64,000 nucleotides of DNA, taken from positions 1 through 64,000 of the forward strand of contig JAUMVK010000009.1 of assembly GCA_030530205.1 (NCBI GenBank), given 5' to 3'. Positions 52,113-60,483 of this stretch are shown in pieces (positions within the stretch are counted from its first letter, which is position 1; every line of letters begins with the position of its first letter). The stretch is from RGIG3701 sp030530205. Its GTDB lineage: Bacteria; Planctomycetota; Planctomycetia; Pirellulales; Thermoguttaceae. Under the pieces are notes generated by a model. It was not told where the DNA came from, ran no database searches, and saw only the letters and a list, made by a program, of their open reading frames with translations. The position numbers and the translations under genes are program-made.

Positions 52113-53261
52113 CTACTCCAAAGTCAGAGAGATAGTGTCAGGATCAGAAAAAAGTACAATTACAATGTCCGGCCGGTTTTCCAAAATCTGTTTTTTCAGA
52201 CTTTCGTGGTTATTTCGTGGATCCACTGCAATTAATTCATGACAGATGAGCGATAAATAGTCAAAAAAAGGAATCCCATAAGAATCTTTAATCAAAAATA
52301 TCTTTTTCTCTGGTATTTGCAGGTTTTTCATGGTTTGAAGACCATATACACCGCTTAGCCCCCAGGTTTCCGTCCAGTTTCCTGTTTTGTGAATATTCAG
52401 TGTCGGGACGTCAAACTCCTGTTTCGTTTGAAACGTTGGTTCAAAAAGTTGGTAATGATCTGTCTGTGAAAAAAAACGCCCTGTTTGTTTTCTTTCAGAA
52501 TTATTCCCCTGACCCACGTAAATCCCACAAATCAAGGGGGCCTCCCGGCGCTTGTAATTATACGGATCCAAAAAGCTGGAATCGATTTCAAATCCATATT
52601 GACTTTTCAAAACGTTAGCGGTTTTCCGGAACGAGTAAAAAGCGTATTCGGGAAGCCAGTGATGGTCAGATTTGAAGAAAAGGTCGTAATGACGTTTGGG
52701 ATCATCACGAAAAATTTCGCGGCAGTCTGTATAATTGATTTGGTTTTGATGAAGGAATTCCAGAAAAGAGTCTATACTCTGATTGGCATAATCCCGTGCA
52801 CCGTCTGGCAGTTCCGCTTCATCTGGATGAATTTCCCGTGGGGGCTGGACATACAAAAGAGGAATGTGTTGTTCACGGAGAAAATCGTTCAGTTCCAGTA
52901 CGTCCGATTCCGCCCGTTCCATTGAGGGAAAATCGGGAGTTTTCATGGCCAAATATCCATTTTTCAACCGCCAGAACGCTCCGAAACTCCGTTTCCCCAT
53001 GAGTTTCTGCGACAAACCACACAAGTCAATGAAAAAATTACTGTCTCGTACCAGTTCAGCATCAACCTGCTTGACAGCTTGATGAAAGCAGGCACAAAAG
53101 GTCCTGGGAGTGTGTTCTGAAGATTCTGACCAGAAATTCAAAAAGGTCCAGTAGTGCAGTTTCGGGTGACGCACTACCGGATAAAGAAACCAACACTGCG
53201 TCACGAAAACCAGAAGAACGGCGAGTACGGCAAGAAATCTTTTTGATTTTAGGGAAACCAT
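52113..53261 (-). CDS. Membrane-anchored DHHW/AlgX-like (SGNH-fold) protein
   Basis: This is a 382-aa protein. One N-terminal membrane helix (KSKRFLAVLAVLLVFVTQCWFLYPVV) anchors a periplasmic domain. The segment FFKSDHHWLPEYAFYSFR has the DHHW motif that defines relatives of the polysaccharide acetyltransferase AlgX/AlgJ, and KIFLIKDSYGIPFFDYLSLICHELIAVD near 315 carries the expected nucleophile serine. Such proteins O-acetylate surface polysaccharides together with an AlgI-type membrane protein, which is not in this window. Base composition is visibly AT-richer than its neighbours. It lies 32 bp downstream of the enolase-superfamily gene. Confidence 0.75.
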   Translation of the reverse strand: MVSLKSKRFLAVLAVLLVFVTQCWFLYPVVRHPKLHYWTFLNFWSESSEHTPRTFCACFHQAVKQVDAELVRDSNFFIDLCGLSQKLMGKRSFGAFWRLKNGYLAMKTPDFPSMERAESDVLELNDFLREQHIPLLYVQPPREIHPDEAELPDGARDYANQSIDSFLEFLHQNQINYTDCREIFRDDPKRHYDLFFKSDHHWLPEYAFYSFRKTANVLKSQYGFEIDSSFLDPYNYKRREAPLICGIYVGQGNNSERKQTGRFFSQTDHYQLFEPTFQTKQEFDVPTLNIHKTGNWTETWGLSGVYGLQTMKNLQIPEKKIFLIKDSYGIPFFDYLSLICHELIAVDPRNNHESLKKQILENRPDIVIVLFSDPDTISLTLE

Positions 53262-53293
53262 ACCATTATGCCCGTTTTCCGAATAAGAATTCC

Positions 53294-54658
53294 TTACCAG
53301 TGAAAACCGAGTCCCGGCTCACAGAGCGCGCCGGTTCGGATTTGGCCATTTGTGACCGCGAAAACGTCGGGGTAACTCGGGGCCAAAGCCGTGTTTGCCG
53401 CCGGGCAGTACTGACGGCCGTTTCCCTCGATCGCCTGAACGGCCGGAATGTGCGCCGCCAGCGACGCGCTGTGCAGGAACGACGCGCCGACACACGTAAG
53501 GTCCTGAACACATAGGAACATTTTGTACTTTTGCGCTGCGGCCCCCATCAGAAGAGCCTCATGTTCACCCTTACATGCTTTAAGGGCCACTCCGGAATAA
53601 CCTCGTTCCCGACTCAGGAGCAAAGCCTCAAAATCGGTCAAAGATTCGTCAATCACGACCGGTCGAATCTTTGCGGCCTCAAACATTTCTATGATGGGTT
53701 CACGGTTCAGATCACGGTTTGTCGGCTGTTCGATGTACTGCAGACGTTCTATTGCGCTGGGAGAACGCTCCTGCACGAGGTGGAGCCAGTCAATGACGTA
53801 CTGTTCACCGTAGCATTTTTCGTTAAAATCGGCGGAATAAACCCACGAGCTGCACCTACGCCGGGCCTGAGCTTCTGCCGCGACTGTTTCGACTGCGGCC
53901 ATACGAGCGACGTCAGCCTCGAGATTCTCACCATTAAGTTTTACTTTCAGATGCGTCAACCCATCGGCCTGGATCCACTCGGCAAGAGTTTCTGGAAAAC
54001 CATCGTTGAGCCTCTGCGGAATATCGGCCTCTGTTAGCGGGTCAAGACCGCCGACCAGGTGATAGAGCGGAAGCCATTCTTTCGGTTTGGGAAGCGTGTA
54101 CCGGTCGAGATACTCACCACGAAAATCATCGTTCAGGTAGTGAGCCAGATCGTAGTTCATAAACTCGGGACCTAAAAGTGCGCAGACATCGGTGCCGTGT
54201 ACTTTCCCGTAGGCGTCGAAGATCGCGGCCTCCAGCGGACTCGCGGCCACCAGCTGGGCAAGTTTCGGGAAGGCTTCGACTTCGGCGAGGCCCTTTTCCC
54301 GCATGACCGAATCTGCCGTGGGAGCATAAAAAACAGATATCCCCCGACAGAGATCCATGGGGTGCCCGATTTCCATGTACGAATTAGCCGCTTCCGTGAT
54401 TTTGGTCCCGAAAGTGACCATACAGTCGAGCGTCTGGTCATTCGTCAGATTCGGGGAAATCCAGGCCCAGGCGTTTCCCATGGTCATGGAGCCGCAGCCG
54501 GTCCCGAGGCGCCCGTCACGGGTTTCCACCTCCGCCTTGACGTTCAGGACGGTGACGTCCGTCACGACGCGCCCGCCGAATTTCATCGGAGAACGGTAAG
54601 CGAAATGTTCTGTCCAGGAGGTGAGTGATTTCAGTTGAATGTCTGTATTTCTGCTCAC
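53294..54658 (-). CDS. Mandelate racemase/muconate lactonizing enzyme-type enolase-superfamily protein
   Basis: This is a 454-aa protein starting at GTG 54658 with AAGGGTGA upstream. The N-terminal capping domain (VTDVTVLNVKAEVETRDG..GCGSM) is followed by a barrel with catalytic-type THLKVKLNG (KxK), metal ligands in WVYSADFNEK, YIEQPT and VIDESLTD, and a possible second lysine in VALKACKG. These proteins abstract the proton next to a carboxylate, as racemases or dehydratases of sugar acids or epimerases of dipeptides. The substrate is not identifiable. It is second in a three-gene operon, 19 bp after the acidic-repeat membrane protein. Confidence 0.85.
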   Translation of the reverse strand: MSRNTDIQLKSLTSWTEHFAYRSPMKFGGRVVTDVTVLNVKAEVETRDGRLGTGCGSMTMGNAWAWISPNLTNDQTLDCMVTFGTKITEAANSYMEIGHPMDLCRGISVFYAPTADSVMREKGLAEVEAFPKLAQLVAASPLEAAIFDAYGKVHGTDVCALLGPEFMNYDLAHYLNDDFRGEYLDRYTLPKPKEWLPLYHLVGGLDPLTEADIPQRLNDGFPETLAEWIQADGLTHLKVKLNGENLEADVARMAAVETVAAEAQARRRCSSWVYSADFNEKCYGEQYVIDWLHLVQERSPSAIERLQYIEQPTNRDLNREPIIEMFEAAKIRPVVIDESLTDFEALLLSRERGYSGVALKACKGEHEALLMGAAAQKYKMFLCVQDLTCVGASFLHSASLAAHIPAVQAIEGNGRQYCPAANTALAPSYPDVFAVTNGQIRTGALCEPGLGFHW

Positions 54659-54677
54659 TTATTCACCCTTCATTTAC

Positions 54678-55271
54678 TCAGCTCGGGTACTTGGGATAGA
54701 CGATCATATCATAACTCATCCACTTGACCAGCATAAGAATCACACCGGCGAGGAGGATGAAGAACGCGAGCCAAATCATGACTTCATAGGGAGAGGTTTC
54801 GCCCAGTTTCCCGAAGAAGGATTTCGGCTTTTCAGCATCGTTATCATCGGAATCCTCGTCTTCTTCCCCTTCTTCGCCGCTGTATTCACTCTCCGGCGTT
54901 TCTTCCGAATCGGCACTCACGCCGTCAGGAAGAACATCCATTGCATCCGTTTCATACTCAACGGGTTCTTCGGCGGTTTCCGCGTCATACTCGACCGGAT
55001 TTCCATCCTCGTCAACATACTCGACAGTTTCTTCGGCGGGAACTTCTTCTTCGTATTCAACCGGGTTTCCATCCTCATCGACGTACTCGACAGTTTCTTC
55101 GGCGGGAGCTTCTTCTTCGTACTCGTACTCTACCGGGTTTCCATCCTCATCAACGTACTCAATGGCTTCTTCAGCCGGAACTTCCTCCTCGTACTCGTAC
55201 TCTATCGGATTTCCATTTTCGTCAACGTATTCGATTTCTTCTTCGTAATTTTCGTTTTTTTCTTCTGCCAT
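54678..55271 (-). CDS. Acidic-repeat protein with C-terminal transmembrane helix
   Basis: This is a 197-aa protein. Residues about 10-105 consist of four to five copies of a Glu-rich repeat (YVDEDGNPVEYEYEEE plus PAEETVE), with copies differing by in-frame losses of EY. A Ser/Glu/Asp-rich spacer follows, then a conserved-looking C-terminus, SPYEVMIWLAFFILLAGVILMLVKWM, with one helix (about 166-190). From memory, short planctomycetal membrane proteins end in a similar SPY-V-M helix. The acidic part could bind metal or basic proteins and would most likely be cytoplasmic if the protein is tail-anchored. ATG 55271 follows GGAG at 6 bp. Confidence 0.75.
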   Translation of the reverse strand: MAEEKNENYEEEIEYVDENGNPIEYEYEEEVPAEEAIEYVDEDGNPVEYEYEEEAPAEETVEYVDEDGNPVEYEEEVPAEETVEYVDEDGNPVEYDAETAEEPVEYETDAMDVLPDGVSADSEETPESEYSGEEGEEDEDSDDNDAEKPKSFFGKLGETSPYEVMIWLAFFILLAGVILMLVKWMSYDMIVYPKYPS

Positions 55272-55321
55272 TGGAATCTCCATGAGATTGAGTATTCACA
55301 AAATACAATTTCCATTAAACT

Positions 55322-55350
55322 ATTATACCAGAAAACCCACCAAATGCCAA
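55322..55350 (-). promoter_or_regulatory. Promoter for the acidic-repeat/enolase-superfamily/DHHW operon
   Basis: On the minus strand, TTGGCA (55345-55350) and TATAAT (55322-55327) have 17-bp spacing, 50 bp upstream of ATG 55271. The 55272-55585 gap (314 bp) holds only this and the divergent galE promoter. Confidence 0.75.
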
Positions 55351-55493
55351 GGGAAGGGGGTGAAATCCTGAAAAGTTTTGGAAATCCCACCGATTTTATT
55401 GACGGTTATGATAATTATAACATAAATACCAGTGAGTAGCAAGACGGATTTGCAATGTTTCAGGGAAATTTGTGAAAATTTCTTCACCGGGTC

Positions 55494-55521
55494 TTGAATA
55501 AAAACCAGAAAAGAGTAAAAT
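55494..55521 (+). promoter_or_regulatory. Promoter for galE
   Basis: TTGAAT (55494-55499) and TAAAAT (55516-55521) are 16 bp apart, about 65 bp upstream of the galE start. Confidence 0.6.
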
Positions 55522-55585
55522 AAAGTAATGTGTTTTCAGGAAAACACGGAGTTGTTTAAGCCCAATTATTACTGGAGTTGAAATC

Positions 55586-56569
55586 ATGCAAGTACTCGTC
55601 ACCGGTGGTGCCGGATATATTGGAAGTGTAACCGTTGAAAAGTTGATCGAGGCGGGTTACGACGTGGTCGTGTTCGATAATTTGTATCAGGGACATCGTG
55701 CCGCCGTGCATCCGAAAGCGACGTTTGTTCTGGGGGACCTCGCGAAGAAGGACGAGATCAAATCCGCGCTTGAGACCTACAAGCCTGCTGCGGTCCTGCA
55801 TTTTGCCGCCTACTCGCTCGTGGGTGAGTCGGTTGAAAATCCCTTCAAATATATGGGTGACAACGTTTCCAATGCGGCCAATCTGCTTTCGGCCATGCTG
55901 GAAACAGGTGTGAACAAATTCATCCTTTCAAGTACCGCCAATCTCTTTGACGATCCGGAATCCATGCCGATCACCGAGAAAGAACGCATTGTGCCGGGTA
56001 GTCCGTACGGCGAATCCAAGGCGATGATCGAACGTTACCTCTACTGGCTGGACCGGATCAAAGGTTTCCGTTATGTTGCACTTCGTTACTTTAATGCGGC
56101 AGGCGCCAGTCTGGAACGCGGCGAGGACCACCACCCCGAGTGCCACCTGATCCCGCTCGTTCTGCAGGTCGCTCAGGGCAAACGGGCCGACATCAAAATC
56201 TTCGGCGACGATTATGATACGCCCGATGGTACGTGTATCCGCGACTATATTCACATCGCGGACTTGGCGCAGGCGCACATTCTCGCGCTGGAGAAGCTCC
56301 TGAAAGGCGGCGCGAGCTGCAAGTATAATCTCGGAAACGGCCAGGGTTACTCGGTGAAGCAGGTCATTGAAACCGCCCGAGAAGTGACGGGGCATCCGAT
56401 TCCCACGGAAGTGACCCCACGTCGTCCAGGTGACCCGGACGTTTTGATTGCCGGAAGTGAAACGATCCGCAAGGAACTCGGTTGGGTCCCGCAGTACCCG
56501 GACCTCCGCTCGATCATCCAGAGCGCCTGGAACTGGCACGTGAAACACCCGAACGGATACGAAGACTAA
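55586..56569 (+). CDS. galE: UDP-glucose 4-epimerase
   Basis: This is a 327-aa extended short-chain dehydrogenase/reductase of normal length. The NAD-binding motif is TGGAGYIGS (6-14). Catalytic residues are S115/S116-T117 in FILSSTANLF and Y141-x3-K145 in PYGESK. Substrate-binding motifs include ALRYFNAAGA and GTCIRDYIHIADLAQAH. It interconverts UDP-glucose and UDP-galactose, supplying surface-polysaccharide precursors. TGGAG lies 8 bp before ATG 55586. A very long AT-rich hairpin follows within 7 bp of the stop. Confidence 0.95.
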   Translation: MQVLVTGGAGYIGSVTVEKLIEAGYDVVVFDNLYQGHRAAVHPKATFVLGDLAKKDEIKSALETYKPAAVLHFAAYSLVGESVENPFKYMGDNVSNAANLLSAMLETGVNKFILSSTANLFDDPESMPITEKERIVPGSPYGESKAMIERYLYWLDRIKGFRYVALRYFNAAGASLERGEDHHPECHLIPLVLQVAQGKRADIKIFGDDYDTPDGTCIRDYIHIADLAQAHILALEKLLKGGASCKYNLGNGQGYSVKQVIETAREVTGHPIPTEVTPRRPGDPDVLIAGSETIRKELGWVPQYPDLRSIIQSAWNWHVKHPNGYED

Positions 56570-56575
56570 AAAATT

Positions 56576-56656
56576 AACGAATAATGAATAATGAACAACG
56601 AATAATGAGTTTTTCGTGATTTTTCATTATTCTTTATTCGTTATTCATTATTCATT
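56576..56656 (+). repeat. AT-rich hairpin between galE and the BASS-like gene
   Basis: The arms 56576-56608 and 56624-56656 are 33 nt each and complementary apart from about four positions, around a 15-nt loop; they are built of AATGAATAATGAA-type units. The structure may terminate galE transcripts. Its right arm ends 5 nt before the ATG of the next gene, so it could also control that gene's translation. Confidence 0.85.
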
Positions 56657-56661
56657 TTACT

Positions 56662-57585
56662 ATGGTAAGGACTCTGACTCGGCCGGCGATGATTTTCATC
56701 CCGTTCTTTCTCGGGTTATTATGCCCGTGGGCGCACGTATTGAATGAACCGCCGCTAAATTTTGTGCGCTGGTCGCTTTGCACGATGATCTTTCTTTCGT
56801 GCATTCAGCTCGATTTTCGGGACCTGAAGCCGCAGAAAGAGCACTGGTTCATTTTGGCCGTGAACCTTCTGATGGGAATTGTTCCTTACATCGTACTGAA
56901 GACCTTCTATCCGCAAAATCCCGATTATGCTCTGACGGCTTTTTTCGTTGGAATTACTCCAACGGCAACAGCCGCGCCGGTCGTCATTTCCTTTCTGCAC
57001 GGCCGACTCGGGTTTGCACTGACCGGGTTCACGATTACGAACTGTTTTATCTCGCTGGCCCTTGTTTTCCTGCTCCCATGGGTGACTGGTACTTTCACAC
57101 TGGATTTCATCTGGCACGTGGTGAGGACTTTATTGATCATCATCGCCTGCCCGTTTGCGCTGGCGATCCTCGTGCGGAACCTTTGGCCGGCGGTCCGTGG
57201 GATTCCCAAACGGCTTAAAATGTTTTCATTTTCGCTATGGTCATTTACCCTTTTCGTTCTTGCCGCAACAGCCCGGCAGTATTTCATTGACCATCCTCAT
57301 ATTTCGGCCTTGAGTGTCGCTCTGGTCGCAGTGATTTCATTTTCGATTTGTGTCCTGAATTTTTTCATCGGGAGTTTCCTGTCGCGGCGTCGGTATTGCC
57401 GCGAGTGCAGTCAGTTGTTGGGACAGAAAAACACGACGTTTACGCTCTACCTTGCTTTAACGTATGCCAACCCGTTCGTGGCGCTGGGCCCGATTTTCTA
57501 CATATTCTGGCACAACTGCTGGAACGCGTGGCAGATGTATCGATATGACGTTCACCGAATGAGAAGAACACGAAAAAGGCACTGA
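56662..57585 (+). CDS. BASS-family (bile acid:sodium symporter-like) transporter
   Basis: This is a 307-aa membrane protein with about nine to ten helices. Family-like features are FIPFFLGLLCPWA at the start, MIFLSCIQLDFRDL, and FFVGITPTATAAPVVISFLHGRLGFALTGFTITN, where BASS proteins have their crossover helices. The final helices contain GQKNTTFTLYLALTYANPFVALGPIFYIFWHN. Members import organic acids with Na+; because bioB follows after 31 bp, a link to biotin or a precursor is conceivable but unproven. There is no ribosome binding site before ATG 56662, only the hairpin arm. Confidence 0.75.
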   Translation: MVRTLTRPAMIFIPFFLGLLCPWAHVLNEPPLNFVRWSLCTMIFLSCIQLDFRDLKPQKEHWFILAVNLLMGIVPYIVLKTFYPQNPDYALTAFFVGITPTATAAPVVISFLHGRLGFALTGFTITNCFISLALVFLLPWVTGTFTLDFIWHVVRTLLIIIACPFALAILVRNLWPAVRGIPKRLKMFSFSLWSFTLFVLAATARQYFIDHPHISALSVALVAVISFSICVLNFFIGSFLSRRRYCRECSQLLGQKNTTFTLYLALTYANPFVALGPIFYIFWHNCWNAWQMYRYDVHRMRRTRKRH

Positions 57586-57616
57586 ATCCGGTGGCATTTT
57601 TAAAATTGAGGTTCCG

Positions 57617-58591
57617 ATGGATATTTTGAAACTTGCAGACGAGATCATCGCAGGCAGACGAATAAGCCGCGGTGAAGAGATGGATTTTTTTATTACGGCC
57701 GACCTGAAAAATCTTTGTGACGGCGCGAACCGGATCCGAAAACATTTTTGCGGAAATAGGGTCGATCTTTGCAGCATCATCAACGCCAAAAGCGGGAAAT
57801 GCTCCGAAAATTGCCGTTTCTGCGCCCAGTCGGCTCACAACTGCACGGGCATCAGCGAGTACCCGTTTTTAGCCCCCGAAACCATCCTGAACGAGTGCCG
57901 GCACAACGAGGAGCGCGGGGTCCACCGCTTTTCGATCGTCACCGCGGGCCGCACGCTCAGCGCCGCCGATTTTGAAAAAACGGTCCAAGCGTTCACCCTG
58001 CTGAGCCGTGAGACGAAAATGCAACTCTGCGGGTCCCTCGGCCTGCTCACGGACGAACAGTTCCGCCGGCTTCGTGCGGCCGGGGTCAGCCGGTTCCACT
58101 GTAACATCGAGACGTCACGCCGCAATTTCCCGAACATCTGCACGACCCACACGTACGACGACAAAATTGCGTGCCTCAAACGCGCTAAAGCGGTGGGCTT
58201 TGAGCTTTGCTCCGGCGGGATCATCGGCATGGGCGAGACGTGGGAGGACCGGATCGATATGGCGGTAAGTCTAGCAGAAATCGGGGTGAGTTCCATCCCG
58301 ATCAACACGCTAACGCCGATCAAGGGCACACCGCTGGAGAATCTTCCGCGCCTGACCGAAGAGGAGGTTTTGCGCACGGTCGCGATTTTCCGGTTCATCG
58401 TCCCGGAAGCGGACATTCGCCTGGCGGCCGGCCGCAATTTCATGACGAACTGCGGGGAAGAAGCGTTTCTTTCCGGCGCGAACTCGACGATCACCGGCGA
58501 CATGCTCACGACTACCGGAAACGACATTCAGGGGGACGTGCAAATGCTGAAAAACCTCGGCTTTGAGGTGGAAAAGAAGAAAGATTCATGA
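57617..58591 (+). CDS. bioB: Biotin synthase
   Basis: This is a 324-aa radical-SAM enzyme. The SAM-cluster cysteines are C62, C66 and C69 in GKCSENCRFCAQSA. Conserved segments FSIVTAGR, CGSLGLLT, HCNIETS, SGGIIGMGETWEDRIDMA and INTLTPIKGTPLE are present. It inserts sulfur into dethiobiotin in the cytoplasm. TTGAGGT precedes ATG 57617. It is first of three bio genes and overlaps bioD by 4 bp (ATGA). Confidence 0.96.
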   Translation: MDILKLADEIIAGRRISRGEEMDFFITADLKNLCDGANRIRKHFCGNRVDLCSIINAKSGKCSENCRFCAQSAHNCTGISEYPFLAPETILNECRHNEERGVHRFSIVTAGRTLSAADFEKTVQAFTLLSRETKMQLCGSLGLLTDEQFRRLRAAGVSRFHCNIETSRRNFPNICTTHTYDDKIACLKRAKAVGFELCSGGIIGMGETWEDRIDMAVSLAEIGVSSIPINTLTPIKGTPLENLPRLTEEEVLRTVAIFRFIVPEADIRLAAGRNFMTNCGEEAFLSGANSTITGDMLTTTGNDIQGDVQMLKNLGFEVEKKKDS

Positions 58592-59271
58592 GCAAAAGTT
58601 TATTCGTCACCGGCACGGGCACGGAGGTGGGTAAAACCTACATCACCGCCCTGCTGCTGAAAAAACTCCACGAAAGCGGCTTCCGCTGCGCCTACTTCAA
58701 AGCGGCGATGAGCGGCAACGACCGCGCCCCGGACGGCACACTGATCCCTGGCGACGCACGGCACGTCCGGCAGGTTTCGGGCATTTCCCAGCCGCTGGAG
58801 ACGATGTGCCCGTTTGTTTACGAAACGGCGGTCTCGCCGCATCTCGCGGCCCGGCTGGAGGGAAATCCGTTCGAGCTGGAAACCGTAAAAGCCGGCTTTG
58901 ACCGCCTCACGACCCGGTACGATTACATCATTGCGGAGGGAAGCGGCGGAATCGTCTGCCCGCTGCGTTACGACGAGAAGAAGATTTTCCTCGAAGACGT
59001 GATCTCCGCGCTGAAAATGCCGTGCCTGATCGTCGCCGACGCCGGGCTGGGGACGATCAACAGCGTGGTCCTGACCGTCGAATACATGAAAGCCCGAGGT
59101 CTGGTGGTCAAGGGAATCATTTTCAACCACTTCCATCCGGGAGACGTCATGGAGGAGGATAATAAAATCATGTGCGAGGAACTGACCGGCCTGCCCGTAC
59201 TGGCCTGCGTGGAGGAAAACGCCGCGGACCTGAACCTCGACGCCGCGTTTCTGGCAGCACTTTGTGAATAG
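58588..59271 (+). CDS. bioD: Dethiobiotin synthetase
   Basis: This is a 227-aa protein. The P-loop GTGTEVGKT (9-17, K16) binds ATP; YFKAAMSG and EGSGGIVCPL are the substrate-site motifs, and CLIVADAGLGTINSVVLTVEY follows. It closes the ureido ring of dethiobiotin from 7,8-diaminopelargonate, CO2 and ATP. Its start overlaps the bioB stop, and bioA begins 9 bp after its end. Confidence 0.95.
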   Translation: MSKSLFVTGTGTEVGKTYITALLLKKLHESGFRCAYFKAAMSGNDRAPDGTLIPGDARHVRQVSGISQPLETMCPFVYETAVSPHLAARLEGNPFELETVKAGFDRLTTRYDYIIAEGSGGIVCPLRYDEKKIFLEDVISALKMPCLIVADAGLGTINSVVLTVEYMKARGLVVKGIIFNHFHPGDVMEEDNKIMCEELTGLPVLACVEENAADLNLDAAFLAALCE

Positions 59272-59280
59272 GAGAAAAGA

Positions 59281-60483
59281 ATGATCTGGTACCCATACGC
59301 CCAGATGAAAACACTGGAACCGCCCATCAAGATCCGCTCGGCTCAGGGCGTTCATCTTTACACTGAGGACGGTCTGGACCTGATCGACTCGATCTCGTCG
59401 TGGTGGTGCGTCATTCACGGCTACAACCACCCCGAAATCAACCAGGCCATCACGGAGCAGCTCGGCAAATTCGCCCACGTGATGCTCGGCGGCCTGACGC
59501 ATGAACCCGTGCAAAAGCTCTCCGAAAAACTGGCGGCGTGGCTTCCAGGGGACCTCGACTACTGCTTTTTCTCCGACTCGGGCAGCGTCGCGGTCGAAGT
59601 CGCCCTGAAAATGGCCCAGCAGTTCAACTTTAACCGGGGGTCGGACCGAAACGTTATCCTCGCCCTCAAGCACGCCTACCACGGCGACACGTTCAAGGCG
59701 ATGGAGGTCGGCGACGACGAGGACTACCACTTCGCCTTCGGAAACTCCAACGAGAAAAAGAGTGGCGTCGTTCACATTCCGACCGAAATTTCGGCCCTTG
59801 AGGACGCTTTCGAGCGGTACGGCCGGCAGTTGAGCTGCTTCATTGTCGAGCCGCTGCTCCAGGGCGCGGGCGGGATGCGCATGTACGACGTTTCGTTCCT
59901 CGAACGGGCCCGGACCCTTTGCGACGAAAACGACGTTCTGCTCATCTTTGACGAGGTGGCGACGGGCTTCGGAAGGACCGGAAACCGCTTCGTGGCCGAC
60001 CTGGTCCTGCCCGATATTCTGGTGCTTGGAAAGGCGCTGACCGGCGGCTACATCGGCCACGCCGTCACGGTCGCAAATCAGCGGGTCTGGAAAGGTTTCT
60101 GGAGTGACGATCCAACGCATGCCCTCATGCACGGCCCGACGTTTATGGGGAACGCCCTCGCCTGCACCGCGGCCCTGAAATCGATCGAGCTGTTCGAGAA
60201 GGGAAACTACCTCGAAAAGATCCGCCGGATCGAAGAGATCACGAAGCTCGAAATGAGCGGTTTCACCTCGCCGGAAATCAAAGAAGTGCGCATCATGGGG
60301 GGCTGCGTCTGCGTCGAGGTCCACGACTCCAAAACCCTCCAGGGCTTCCGCCAGTTCGCGATGGAACGGGGCGTGCTGAGCCGGCCGTTCCTGAAATACA
60401 TGTACGCGATGGTCCCGTACATCATCGAAGAACGGGAGCTTGTACAAGTGCTTGACTCGATGAAGGCATGGTTTTGTCGCTAA
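59281..60483 (+). CDS. bioA: Adenosylmethionine--8-amino-7-oxononanoate aminotransferase
   Basis: This is a 400-aa class III PLP aminotransferase. It has YPYAQM at the start and SSWWCVIHGYNHPEIN, with D224 in LIFDEVATGFGRTG binding the pyridine ring and PLP lysine K251 in LVLGKALTGGY. It makes 7,8-diaminopelargonate from 7-keto-8-aminopelargonate. AGGAGA precedes ATG 59281. No bioF or pimeloyl-synthesis gene is in the window. Its stop codon overlaps the end of the convergent AAA gene by 4 bp. Confidence 0.95.
   Translation: MIWYPYAQMKTLEPPIKIRSAQGVHLYTEDGLDLIDSISSWWCVIHGYNHPEINQAITEQLGKFAHVMLGGLTHEPVQKLSEKLAAWLPGDLDYCFFSDSGSVAVEVALKMAQQFNFNRGSDRNVILALKHAYHGDTFKAMEVGDDEDYHFAFGNSNEKKSGVVHIPTEISALEDAFERYGRQLSCFIVEPLLQGAGGMRMYDVSFLERARTLCDENDVLLIFDEVATGFGRTGNRFVADLVLPDILVLGKALTGGYIGHAVTVANQRVWKGFWSDDPTHALMHGPTFMGNALACTAALKSIELFEKGNYLEKIRRIEEITKLEMSGFTSPEIKEVRIMGGCVCVEVHDSKTLQGFRQFAMERGVLSRPFLKYMYAMVPYIIEERELVQVLDSMKAWFCR

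Noticed and set aside
54639..55439. A 266-codon plus-strand ORF opposite the acidic-repeat gene
   Set aside because: Its Phe/Ile/Val-rich repeats are the complement of the Glu/Asp repeats; the minus strand has a ribosome binding site and promoter.
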